Assembly (NCBI GenBank): GCA_913050205.1
Contig: CAJXAU010000020.1
Span: forward strand, 1 to 12,743
Length of the DNA: 12,743 nt
Reading direction: 5' to 3'
Origin: an uncultured Verrucomicrobiota bacterium
GTDB lineage: Bacteria; Verrucomicrobiota; Verrucomicrobiia; Limisphaerales; UBA1096
In this document: piece after piece, positions 7,380 to 12,743 of the stretch
Position numbering within the stretch: position 1 is the stretch's first letter
How the letters are laid out: every line of letters starts with the position of its first letter
Notes under the pieces: generated by a model
Seen by the model: only the letters and a program-made list of their open reading frames with translations
Told to the model about the DNA's origin: nothing
The model's database searches: none
Made by a program: the position numbers and the translations under genes

Positions 7380-7434
7380 AGCGTTGACGACTTCTTCGAT
7401 TAGTAGGAACCTTTTCTGCCCCAACGTCAAAAAC

Positions 7435-8199
7435 GTGGACGAGAAAAGCATAACCAAGCGCGTGATGCGGGATATCCTCGGGAGCCCGCTAGTCGTCTTC
7501 CCCTTTATGGTCGGTTCCACCGCGTTCGCCTCTCTGTTTGCACTTGGCCTCAAGGGCTCAGCGGCGATGGGGGCTGCACTCGTCGGGTTGGGCGGCATGC
7601 TGGGTTCGGCTGGGATGTTTTTGACCAAGTTAATCCTTGGCAAGGAGGACCGGGTTAAAAAAATTGTCGAAGCCAGTCGAAACAAGGAAAAGAAGGCCAA
7701 GCGCAAAAAACTTGATCACTTTCACCACCGGTTGACGATGGACGGGGATTCGCGCACGGAGGATGCCATGCAGGATTTGCGGTCGTTGCGTGATGCCTTT
7801 CGCAAGTTGAACGTCATCGCACCCAACCTTAACCGGGCAATGATTGATGAAATTCAGGAGCGTGCTGAGGAATTATTTCAGCAGTGTGTTAGCTCGCTGG
7901 AAAAATCACTGCAACTCTGGAAAACCGCAGACAGCCTCGCCTCGGACGTGGCAAAAAAACCGATTCTCGACCAACGGGAAAAACTGGTAAGCGAAGTGGT
8001 CGGTACCGTGGAGCACATGAGCAAGACCCTCGCCGCCGTGCAGGGCATCACCAGTAAAACCGAGGGAGACCTCCGGCTGCAACAATTGCGCGGAGAACTG
8101 GATCAAAGCCTTGAGGTGGCGAAAAAGGTTGAACAGCGCGTTGATTCAATGTTAACTGGCGGCTCTCTGCAAAATTTAACTCAGATCAATAAGTCATAA
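7435..8199 (+). CDS. Two-TM coiled-coil protein of unknown function, partner of PspA-like gene
   Basis: I do not recognise the family with confidence. With a GTG start at 7435 it has 254 residues. ATG 7465 is an alternative; neither has a clear ribosome binding site. The frame stays open to 7042, but that would overlap the previous gene by over 300 nt and is rejected. Two hydrophobic helices (~18-38 and ~42-67, Gly/Ala-rich) form a hairpin in the membrane. A very basic stretch (NKEKKAKRKK, 83-92) and a long charged helical region with heptad-like character (to ~240) follow, presumably in the cytoplasm. XpaC-like proteins, often found beside TelA or PspA genes, have a similar build, but I cannot show homology. 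It ends one base before the PspA-like gene. The pairing suggests it tethers the PspA-like protein to the membrane. Confidence 0.8.
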   Translation: MDEKSITKRVMRDILGSPLVVFPFMVGSTAFASLFALGLKGSAAMGAALVGLGGMLGSAGMFLTKLILGKEDRVKKIVEASRNKEKKAKRKKLDHFHHRLTMDGDSRTEDAMQDLRSLRDAFRKLNVIAPNLNRAMIDEIQERAEELFQQCVSSLEKSLQLWKTADSLASDVAKKPILDQREKLVSEVVGTVEHMSKTLAAVQGITSKTEGDLRLQQLRGELDQSLEVAKKVEQRVDSMLTGGSLQNLTQINKS

Positions 8200-8200
8200 A

Positions 8201-9037
8201 ATGTTTGGTGCAATAGGCAGATGGTTCAAGGCAGTTTGGTACAAATTGACCGGGCAGATTGATGAGGCGAGGCGAGGCCTCGACTCCGATCCCCATGTGA
8301 TGCGGGCGAAGTTCGACGAGATCATCAAAGGCAAAGTCAGCCAGATCCACACCTACAAACAGGCCGTGGCCAAGCTGATCGCCCAGCAGGAAAAAAAGAT
8401 GGCCAAGGTCAAGGGGTTGACCGAGGAGGTGCAAAAACTGGAGAACCTCAAGGCAGGCGCGTTGGCCATGGCCAAGCAGACCGTGGCCAAGCTACAAGCC
8501 GAGGGCCAATCCAAGGAAGAGATTCACGCCAACGAGGAGTACAAAAAGTGCCTCACCGCATACAACGATTTTTCCGCCACGCTTGCTGAGAAACAGGATC
8601 ACATCAAGGATCTTGAGAACGACGTGGCCGAGTACGACGAGAGTATCGCCAATCACAAGGTCAACCTGCAGCAGTTGCAGCGCGACATCGAGAAACTCAA
8701 GAGCGAGGCTGCTGACGCTGTAGCCGACGTGATCACCGCCAAGGAGGAACGCGACCTGGCCGACATGATCACCGGCATCTCCAAGGACGGCATGGCCAAG
8801 GAATTGCAGGATATGCGCGACCTCCGGCAGGAAGTGCGCGCCGAGGCCCGCATCTCCAAGGAAATGGCCGGCACCGACAGCAAGTCACAGGAGGCGCAGT
8901 TTCTGGAATTTGCACGGAGCCATACAGCCAACGACGAGTTCGACTCGTTGCTGGGACTGGCCGAAGGTGCCGAGACGGCCCCGAGCGAACCCAAACAGAA
9001 GGAGTCCGCCAGCACCGACAGCATCCTGCCGGAATAA
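8201..9037 (+). CDS. PspA/IM30 family (ESCRT-III superfamily) membrane-remodelling protein
   Basis: This is a 278-residue, almost wholly helical protein. Residues 1-25 can form an amphipathic membrane-contacting helix (MFGAIGRWFKAVWYKLTGQ). Next comes DPHVMRAKFDEIIKGKVSQIHTYKQAVAKLIAQQEKKMAKV, which fits the long alpha1/alpha2 hairpin of PspA and Vipp1. Heptad-rich helices continue to ~220, and the tail is acidic and Pro/Ser/Glu-rich. Family members polymerise on the inner face of the cytoplasmic membrane and counter proton leak or envelope stress. No pspF, pspB or pspC homolog is present, so it is not the enterobacterial Psp arrangement. The ATG follows the previous stop by one base, with poor ribosome binding signal, consistent with coupled translation. 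A strong terminator comes seven bases after the stop. The family call rests on overall pattern and N-terminal helix, not a catalytic motif. Confidence 0.85.
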   Translation: MFGAIGRWFKAVWYKLTGQIDEARRGLDSDPHVMRAKFDEIIKGKVSQIHTYKQAVAKLIAQQEKKMAKVKGLTEEVQKLENLKAGALAMAKQTVAKLQAEGQSKEEIHANEEYKKCLTAYNDFSATLAEKQDHIKDLENDVAEYDESIANHKVNLQQLQRDIEKLKSEAADAVADVITAKEERDLADMITGISKDGMAKELQDMRDLRQEVRAEARISKEMAGTDSKSQEAQFLEFARSHTANDEFDSLLGLAEGAETAPSEPKQKESASTDSILPE

Positions 9038-9043
9038 ATTTTG

Positions 9044-9071
9044 AAAGACCTCCCAAGCGGAGGTCTTTTTT
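9044..9071 (+). terminator. Intrinsic terminator after the PspA-like gene
   Basis: A perfect 10-bp stem AAAGACCTCC (9044-9053) / GGAGGTCTTT (9059-9068) with a 5-base loop runs into a T-tract (9066-9071). It separates the five-gene block from the ABC transporter genes, which begin 28 bases later. Those genes must use readthrough or a promoter in or before this short gap. Confidence 0.88.
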
Positions 9072-9098
9072 GTGGCAAGATTATTTATTAGGTGAAAT

Positions 9099-10217
9099 AT
9101 GAAAAATAGAATTCATAAGCTTAGTTGGGCGGTGGCGGCGTGCTGTTCCGCGTTACTCATGACAAGCGGCTGCGGCGGTGGGGGGGAATCAACCACCCCG
9201 GATTCCTCAGGAGAGAAAAAGTCGATCCCGTCCTTTTCGTTGGCATGGAGCGAGTATCCCTCATGGAGTGTTTTTGGAGTGGCCGATGTCACCGGCATCA
9301 TTAACGGGAAAAAGGGTGAACTTGGCCCGGTAGAGGAAAAATGGGGTGTGGACATCGAACTGAAAGAGGCGGAATACGATCCCTGTTTGGCTATGTACGG
9401 TTCCGGTGGTTGCGATGCGGTTTGCATCACCAACATGGACATTCTTGGCCCGGCGGGCGGTCGCCCCGGCGTGATGATCCTGCCAACATCGACCAGTTTT
9501 GGTGCGGACGCCTTGCTGGTCACGGACGACATCAAGTCGGTTGAGGATTTGAAGGGCAAGAAGGTTTACGGCTTGGAGAAATCGGTTTCCGAATACTGTT
9601 TTGTTCGCAATCTGGAGCTACTTGGCCAAGCGGAAGGCGACTATTCGTTCACCAATATGGATCCCGGTGCGGCCGCGTTGGCAATGCAACAAAAGAACGA
9701 GGAGCATCAGGCGATCGTGGTTTGGAATCCGTTCGTGATCTCGACCTTGGCCAAGCGCGATGACGTGCGAGTGTTGTTTGACTCCACCAAGATTCCAAAC
9801 GAGATCATCGACTCGGTGGTCGTGTCGAAGGAGAGCCTCGAGAAGGAGGGCGGCGAAGCGTTCGCCTGTGCCGTGATCGATGCCTTCTATCAGGTTAATG
9901 CCGCGATTGCAGATCCGGCCAAGCGCGACGATACGCTAATCGCGATCGGCGAGAAATTTGCCAACGTATCCCTTGAGGACATGGAGAAGGTGGTGCAGCA
10001 GACCAAGTTTTATAGCACTGCAGAGGAAGGGGAGGCGTTACTGACCGGGGATAATCTTCCAAAAATCATGGATCGTGTGGTCGACTTCTGTGCCTCTCAC
10101 GGAATTGTGGAGTCCAAGCCAACCCTCGGATACGGCGATGCGGCCAAGGCTCCGGATGCTGCCGTACGGTTCGACGCCAGTTATATTCAAAAAGCGAAAG
10201 CTGGGCCGGCAAAATAA
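9099..10217 (+). CDS. ABC transporter substrate-binding lipoprotein (NMT1/TauA/SsuA-like)
   Basis: This 372-residue binding protein should deliver a small ligand to the permease/ATPase encoded next. The N-terminus is basic, then hydrophobic, and ends in LMTSGC (20-25). Cys25 is the likely lipidation site, although the -3 residue is Thr, which is not canonical. A Gly/Ser/Pro linker follows. Family segments include SVEDLKGKKVYGLEKSVSEYCFVRNLELLG (147-176) and VVWNPFV (207-213). The mature part is unusually rich in Cys (96, 105, 109, 167, 257, 331), which could allow disulfides or metal contact. The ATG has a reasonable ribosome binding site (AGGTG, 9090-9094). Two palindrome copies encode LGQAE (175-179) and LAKR. 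Ligand candidates for this family (sulfonates, nitrate, pyrimidine-like compounds, amines) cannot be told apart here. Confidence 0.92.
   Translation: MKNRIHKLSWAVAACCSALLMTSGCGGGGESTTPDSSGEKKSIPSFSLAWSEYPSWSVFGVADVTGIINGKKGELGPVEEKWGVDIELKEAEYDPCLAMYGSGGCDAVCITNMDILGPAGGRPGVMILPTSTSFGADALLVTDDIKSVEDLKGKKVYGLEKSVSEYCFVRNLELLGQAEGDYSFTNMDPGAAALAMQQKNEEHQAIVVWNPFVISTLAKRDDVRVLFDSTKIPNEIIDSVVVSKESLEKEGGEAFACAVIDAFYQVNAAIADPAKRDDTLIAIGEKFANVSLEDMEKVVQQTKFYSTAEEGEALLTGDNLPKIMDRVVDFCASHGIVESKPTLGYGDAAKAPDAAVRFDASYIQKAKAGPAK
9621..9630. repeat. Iterated palindrome, copy 8
   Basis: Exact copy followed by CG. It encodes LGQA in the lipoprotein SBP. Confidence 0.95.
9746..9755. repeat. Iterated palindrome, copy 9
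   Basis: Exact copy followed by CG. It is shifted one base in codon phase and so encodes LAKR. Confidence 0.95.
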
Positions 10218-10244
10218 GCGAATGATCCCCGTTCGACCCTGCGC

Positions 10245-11048
10245 ATGATCGGCCGCCCGATATCGCGGACCAAGGCGGTCTTGTTGTCGGTGCTTTCGGT
10301 GATATTGCTCCTCGTGGGTTACACATGGGTGTCGCACGAGCAGCATAAAATCAACCCCGATGACACGACAATTCCGAGTTGGGGGCAACTGGCGGAGGGC
10401 GTGAAGAAATTCACTCAGCCGGACCGCAAGGGGGAACGGTGGCTTGTTGAGGATTCCTTGGCGACGGGGGAACGGTTGGCGATCGGGCTCGCACTGGGAC
10501 TCGTGCTGGGATTTTTTATCGGGATGCTGATGGGGTGTCTTGCCCCAGTTGAAGCATTTTTGCAGCCCCCCATTTCACTACTCGCGAAGGTGCCTCAGAC
10601 TGCAGCGCTCGCGGTGTACTTTGTTTTCTTTGGCACCGGCATGGAGATGTACGTGGCGATGATTTCGTTCGGCATTATCCCGGCGTTGGCGGTCACGGTT
10701 TACTTGGCTATCAAGGATATTCCGGCGGAGATGCTGGACAAGGCATACACGTTGGGGGCATCCGCTTTTGAGGTGGCGATAGAGGTGGTACTCAAACAAG
10801 TGCTGCCGAAATTTATCGATGCGGTGCGGTTGAGCATCGGCCCTGCGATTGTGTTTTTAATTGCAGCCGAGATGGTGGTGGGCGATGTCGGATTCGGTTA
10901 CCGGATTCGACTACAGTTTAAACTCACCAACATGAACGTGGTTTACCCGTACCTCGTGCTTTTGGCTGGGTTCGGGTTTTTGCTGGACTACGGGTTGCGG
11001 GTGCTTCAGGCCAAGGTCTGTCCCTGGTACCAGAACGGAGCCAAATGA
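10245..11048 (+). CDS. ABC transporter permease (BPD_transp_1; TauC/SsuC-like)
   Basis: This 267-residue inner-membrane permease is the translocation channel of the importer. Hydrophobic segments lie at about 11-29, 78-99, 119-130, 136-155, 199-213 and 233-250. The cytoplasmic coupling loop that contacts the ATPase is at 167-201 (AYTLGASAFEVAIEVVLKQVLPKFIDAVRLSIGPA), the EAA-like motif of binding-protein-dependent permeases. A ~45-residue segment with charged and polar residues sits between the first and second helix. It begins 27 nt after the SBP gene, and its stop overlaps the ATPase start (ATGA), so the pair is probably translationally coupled. No clear ribosome binding site precedes 10245. 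Confidence 0.93.
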   Translation: MIGRPISRTKAVLLSVLSVILLLVGYTWVSHEQHKINPDDTTIPSWGQLAEGVKKFTQPDRKGERWLVEDSLATGERLAIGLALGLVLGFFIGMLMGCLAPVEAFLQPPISLLAKVPQTAALAVYFVFFGTGMEMYVAMISFGIIPALAVTVYLAIKDIPAEMLDKAYTLGASAFEVAIEVVLKQVLPKFIDAVRLSIGPAIVFLIAAEMVVGDVGFGYRIRLQFKLTNMNVVYPYLVLLAGFGFLLDYGLRVLQAKVCPWYQNGAK

Positions 11049-11971
11049 CGGACGCGGAACAAAACGGGTTTGGGCTGCAATGTCAGGAGGTGAGCCATTG
11101 GTTTGGTGAAACCAAGGTGCTGTACGATTTGAATCTGAAGGTCGATGCCGGCCAATTCGTGTCATTGATCGGGCCAAGCGGCTGTGGCAAGTCGACCCTG
11201 CTGCGGGCGATCCTCGGCACTCATCCGCCCAACGAGGGGCAGATTTTGACTCTCCAAAACGGGCGCTTGGCCAAGGCGGATCATCCGGGGCGCGACCGGG
11301 GCATCGTTTATCAGAAATACTCGCTCTATCCGTTCCTGACCGCGCTGGACAACGTGGCGCTTGGCCTAAAGTTGGATCAAACGACTACCATGTTTCGTTG
11401 GTTCAACTGGACCGGTTGGGCGCGAAAGCGGAAGGAGTTTCGTGATCGCGCTGCGGTCTTTTTGGAGAAGGTCGGCCTTGGCCAAGCGATGCATTTGTAC
11501 CCAAGCCAGATGTCTGGCGGGATGCAGCAAAGGGTGGCGATTGCCCAAGCGCTGATCATGGAGCCGGAGATCATCCTGCTGGACGAACCGTTCGGCGCTC
11601 TCGATGAGGCCACGCGAGAGGAATTGCAGGAAATGCTCCTGCAATTGTACGAGGAAAATCTTGCGTCCAAGTCGAACGGAGCCAAACCGCCGTACACCCT
11701 GATTATCGTGACGCACGAGTTGAACGAGGCGATCCGGGTGGGGGACCGCCTGATCGGTCTTTCGCAGTATTGGGATTGGAAGGCGGCCGGCCACAAAACC
11801 GGGCCCGGCGCGACGATTGTTTATGACAAACCGGCTCCGGTGTTTCGCCCCGACGAACGGCCCGATTACGAGTCGTTTGACGACATCCGGAAGGAGATTC
11901 GTAAATACGTTTACAATCCCGAGGTTATGCAGCCGCGAGACGAGCACGTTTGTTTGAAATTAACCAAGTAA
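11045..11971 (+). CDS. ABC transporter ATP-binding protein (TauB/SsuB-like)
   Basis: This 308-residue cytoplasmic ATPase powers the importer. All motifs are present: Walker A GPSGCGKST (43-51), Q-loop Gln90 in VYQKYSLYPFLT, signature MSGGMQQR (156-163), Walker B IILLDEP (176-182), D-loop GALD, and switch His224 in VTHE. It is about 40-50 residues longer than many SsuB/TauB proteins. The extra length comes from a Trp/Arg-rich insertion (MFRWFNWTGWARKRKEF, 116-132) in the helical subdomain and a longer C-terminal tail (~240-308). Palindrome copies encode RLAK between Walker A and the Q-loop, and LGQA (145-148) nine residues before the signature motif. Start ATG overlaps the permease stop. Confidence 0.95.
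   Translation: MTDAEQNGFGLQCQEVSHWFGETKVLYDLNLKVDAGQFVSLIGPSGCGKSTLLRAILGTHPPNEGQILTLQNGRLAKADHPGRDRGIVYQKYSLYPFLTALDNVALGLKLDQTTTMFRWFNWTGWARKRKEFRDRAAVFLEKVGLGQAMHLYPSQMSGGMQQRVAIAQALIMEPEIILLDEPFGALDEATREELQEMLLQLYEENLASKSNGAKPPYTLIIVTHELNEAIRVGDRLIGLSQYWDWKAAGHKTGPGATIVYDKPAPVFRPDERPDYESFDDIRKEIRKYVYNPEVMQPRDEHVCLKLTK
11266..11275. repeat. Iterated palindrome, copy 10
   Basis: Exact copy with CG on its left. It encodes RLAK in the ABC ATPase. Confidence 0.95.
11477..11486. repeat. Iterated palindrome, copy 11
   Basis: Exact copy followed by CG. It encodes LGQA just before the ABC signature motif. Confidence 0.95.
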
Positions 11972-11995
11972 TCCATCAGCATCACCCCAGTTACC

Positions 11996-12743
11996 ATGCC
12001 AACCAGCATCAATGAATTTTTGAGAAGAGCGGGCCGGATCCTGAACGCCGGCCAGTCGCGGGCCTTGATCCTGACCGGGAACATCCACGACGTCTTTCAC
12101 AACAACAAGGGCAAGAACGACGAGTACTGCTCGCTCGTGGAATACCTGACCGCGAGTTGGAACCTCTCAAGCCTTATCCTCGTGGTGTACGAACTCAACG
12201 GGCCAATCCGGTTCATGCGCGACAAGGACTCGGAGAAGGTTCGCAAGGCATGGATCGAGTGGCGCCTGGGCATGAGTGCGGATCAGCTTGCCATCAACCG
12301 GATGATGGACACCGACAAAGTCGCCGCCGAAGTCGACGAGGTGACCGGCATGTACGACGACTCGTTCCAAAAGGCCGTCAGCAACCCGACGCTCGCCCTC
12401 GAGTTGATGCGGCAAATGTGCCTCTGTTCGCGGACCAAGGTGGGCGATTCGCAATTTCTCAAGGAAAACCTGCTGATCATTGTCGAGGGGGCGGACATGC
12501 TTCTGCCGGACGCGCCGATTACCAGCCTCAACGACATGGACCGGCAACGGGTCAGCATATGCCACGACTGGTTTTCTGATCTAGGCTTTGTCAACGGCGA
12601 CGACTCGGTGGTGATGATCGCCGAGTCACGTTCGCAGTTGAACCAGCGCATTGCGCGGCTGCCGCAGTTGATCGAGGTCGAGGTGCCGTCGCCCGACTTT
12701 GACACGCGCAAACATTTCATCTCCTGGTTTTCGCGGAACGATT
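11996..12743 (+). CDS. AAA-like ATPase, N-terminal part with degenerate first domain (3' end outside window)
   Basis: The frame is open from ATG 11996 to the window edge (249 codons, no stop). It starts 24 nt after the ABC ATPase, so it is probably the next gene of the same unit. RALILTGNIHDVFHNNKG (22-39) sits where a P-loop would be, but no GxxxxGK[ST] is present anywhere. ENLLIIVEGADMLLP (157-171) resembles a Walker B strand in which the usual DE is replaced by EG. SVVMIAESRSQLNQRIARLPQLIEVEVPSPDFDTRKHFISWF (204-245) resembles sensor-1, the arginine region and the hhhPxxxxR stretch of AAA proteins. A degenerate first AAA module followed by an active second one is a known arrangement, and the second would lie beyond the window. 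Cytosolic; no signal or TM. The fold call is moderate. Confidence 0.75.
   Translation, partial: MPTSINEFLRRAGRILNAGQSRALILTGNIHDVFHNNKGKNDEYCSLVEYLTASWNLSSLILVVYELNGPIRFMRDKDSEKVRKAWIEWRLGMSADQLAINRMMDTDKVAAEVDEVTGMYDDSFQKAVSNPTLALELMRQMCLCSRTKVGDSQFLKENLLIIVEGADMLLPDAPITSLNDMDRQRVSICHDWFSDLGFVNGDDSVVMIAESRSQLNQRIARLPQLIEVEVPSPDFDTRKHFISWFSRND

Noticed and set aside
7042..7434. Upstream extension of the coiled-coil gene frame to 7042, overlapping the 5790 gene
   Set aside because: The overlap of over 300 nt lies within the OmpA-like domain of the 5790 gene, and the extra peptide is Arg/Ser/Pro-rich with no recognisable domain, as expected of an out-of-frame read.
10222..10248. Eight-codon mini-ORF (MIPVRPCA) whose stop overlaps the permease start (ATGA)
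   Set aside because: Could be a coupling leader, but it has no ribosome binding site, and such short frames arise by chance; no support beyond the overlap.
332..11486. CRISPR-like or transposon-derived repeat explanation for the palindrome copies
   Set aside because: Copies are 10-12 bp, irregularly spaced, inside open reading frames, without spacers, target duplications or a transposase gene.
12157..12579. 140-residue ORF in another frame over the AAA-like gene
   Set aside because: Low-complexity Arg/Gly/His composition. The frame from 11996 is open throughout and encodes a protein with AAA-like features, so this is a shadow.

Overview
The window looks like a piece of a Verrucomicrobiota-like chromosome (moderately GC-rich, probably Limisphaerales/Pedosphaera relatives or neighbours in the PVC group). 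The basis is the pseudopilin-like gene at 722-1543. It combines an N-terminal prepilin methylation motif with a CPxD segment and an H-x9-DG C-terminal motif, a protein type very abundant in that phylum. This assignment is inference from protein style, not from a marker gene.

Layout. (1) 2-592: 3' part of queG (tRNA epoxyqueuosine reductase), cut by the window edge. A 129-nt gap (593-721) follows in which I see only a degenerate copy of a recurring palindrome and no convincing promoter or terminator. (2) 722-1543: pseudopilin-like protein. (3) 1550-2878, minus strand: family 2 glycosyltransferase, convergent with the pilin gene and separated from it by only 6 nt. The pilin gene's apparent intrinsic terminator (1564-1613) lies inside the 3' end of the glycosyltransferase gene. 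(4) 2979-9037, plus strand: a tight five-gene block. It encodes a secreted substrate-binding protein (SBP) fused to an OmpA-like domain; a von Willebrand A (vWA) protein with signal peptide and C-terminal membrane segment; a membrane-anchored SBP-OmpA fusion; a two-TM coiled-coil protein; and a PspA/IM30 (ESCRT-III superfamily) protein. A strong intrinsic terminator follows at 9044-9071. (5) 9099 to the right edge: a TauABC/SsuABC-like ABC importer (lipoprotein SBP, permease, ATPase), then the start of a gene for an AAA-like protein whose first domain lacks a Walker A motif.

How they may work together (inference). Three related NMT1/SsuA-type ligand-binding proteins sit beside one permease/ATPase pair. 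Two of them carry peptidoglycan-binding-type OmpA domains, and they are interleaved with a metal-binding vWA protein and a PspA-type membrane-remodelling pair. This reads as an envelope device that senses or captures a small ligand, is tied to the cell wall, and is coupled to inner-membrane maintenance. The ligand cannot be told from the sequence.

The second main signal is not a gene. The 10-bp palindrome CTTGGCCAAG occurs 11 times exactly in 12.7 kb (about 0.01 expected for a random 10-mer). Every copy is extended by CG on at least one side, giving the 12-mer CTTGGCCAAGCG in one orientation or the other. It occurs in genes on both strands and in one intergenic gap, and inserts Leu-Gly-Gln-Ala into unrelated proteins. 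It behaves like a highly iterated palindrome (compare cyanobacterial HIP1) or an uptake/modification signal.
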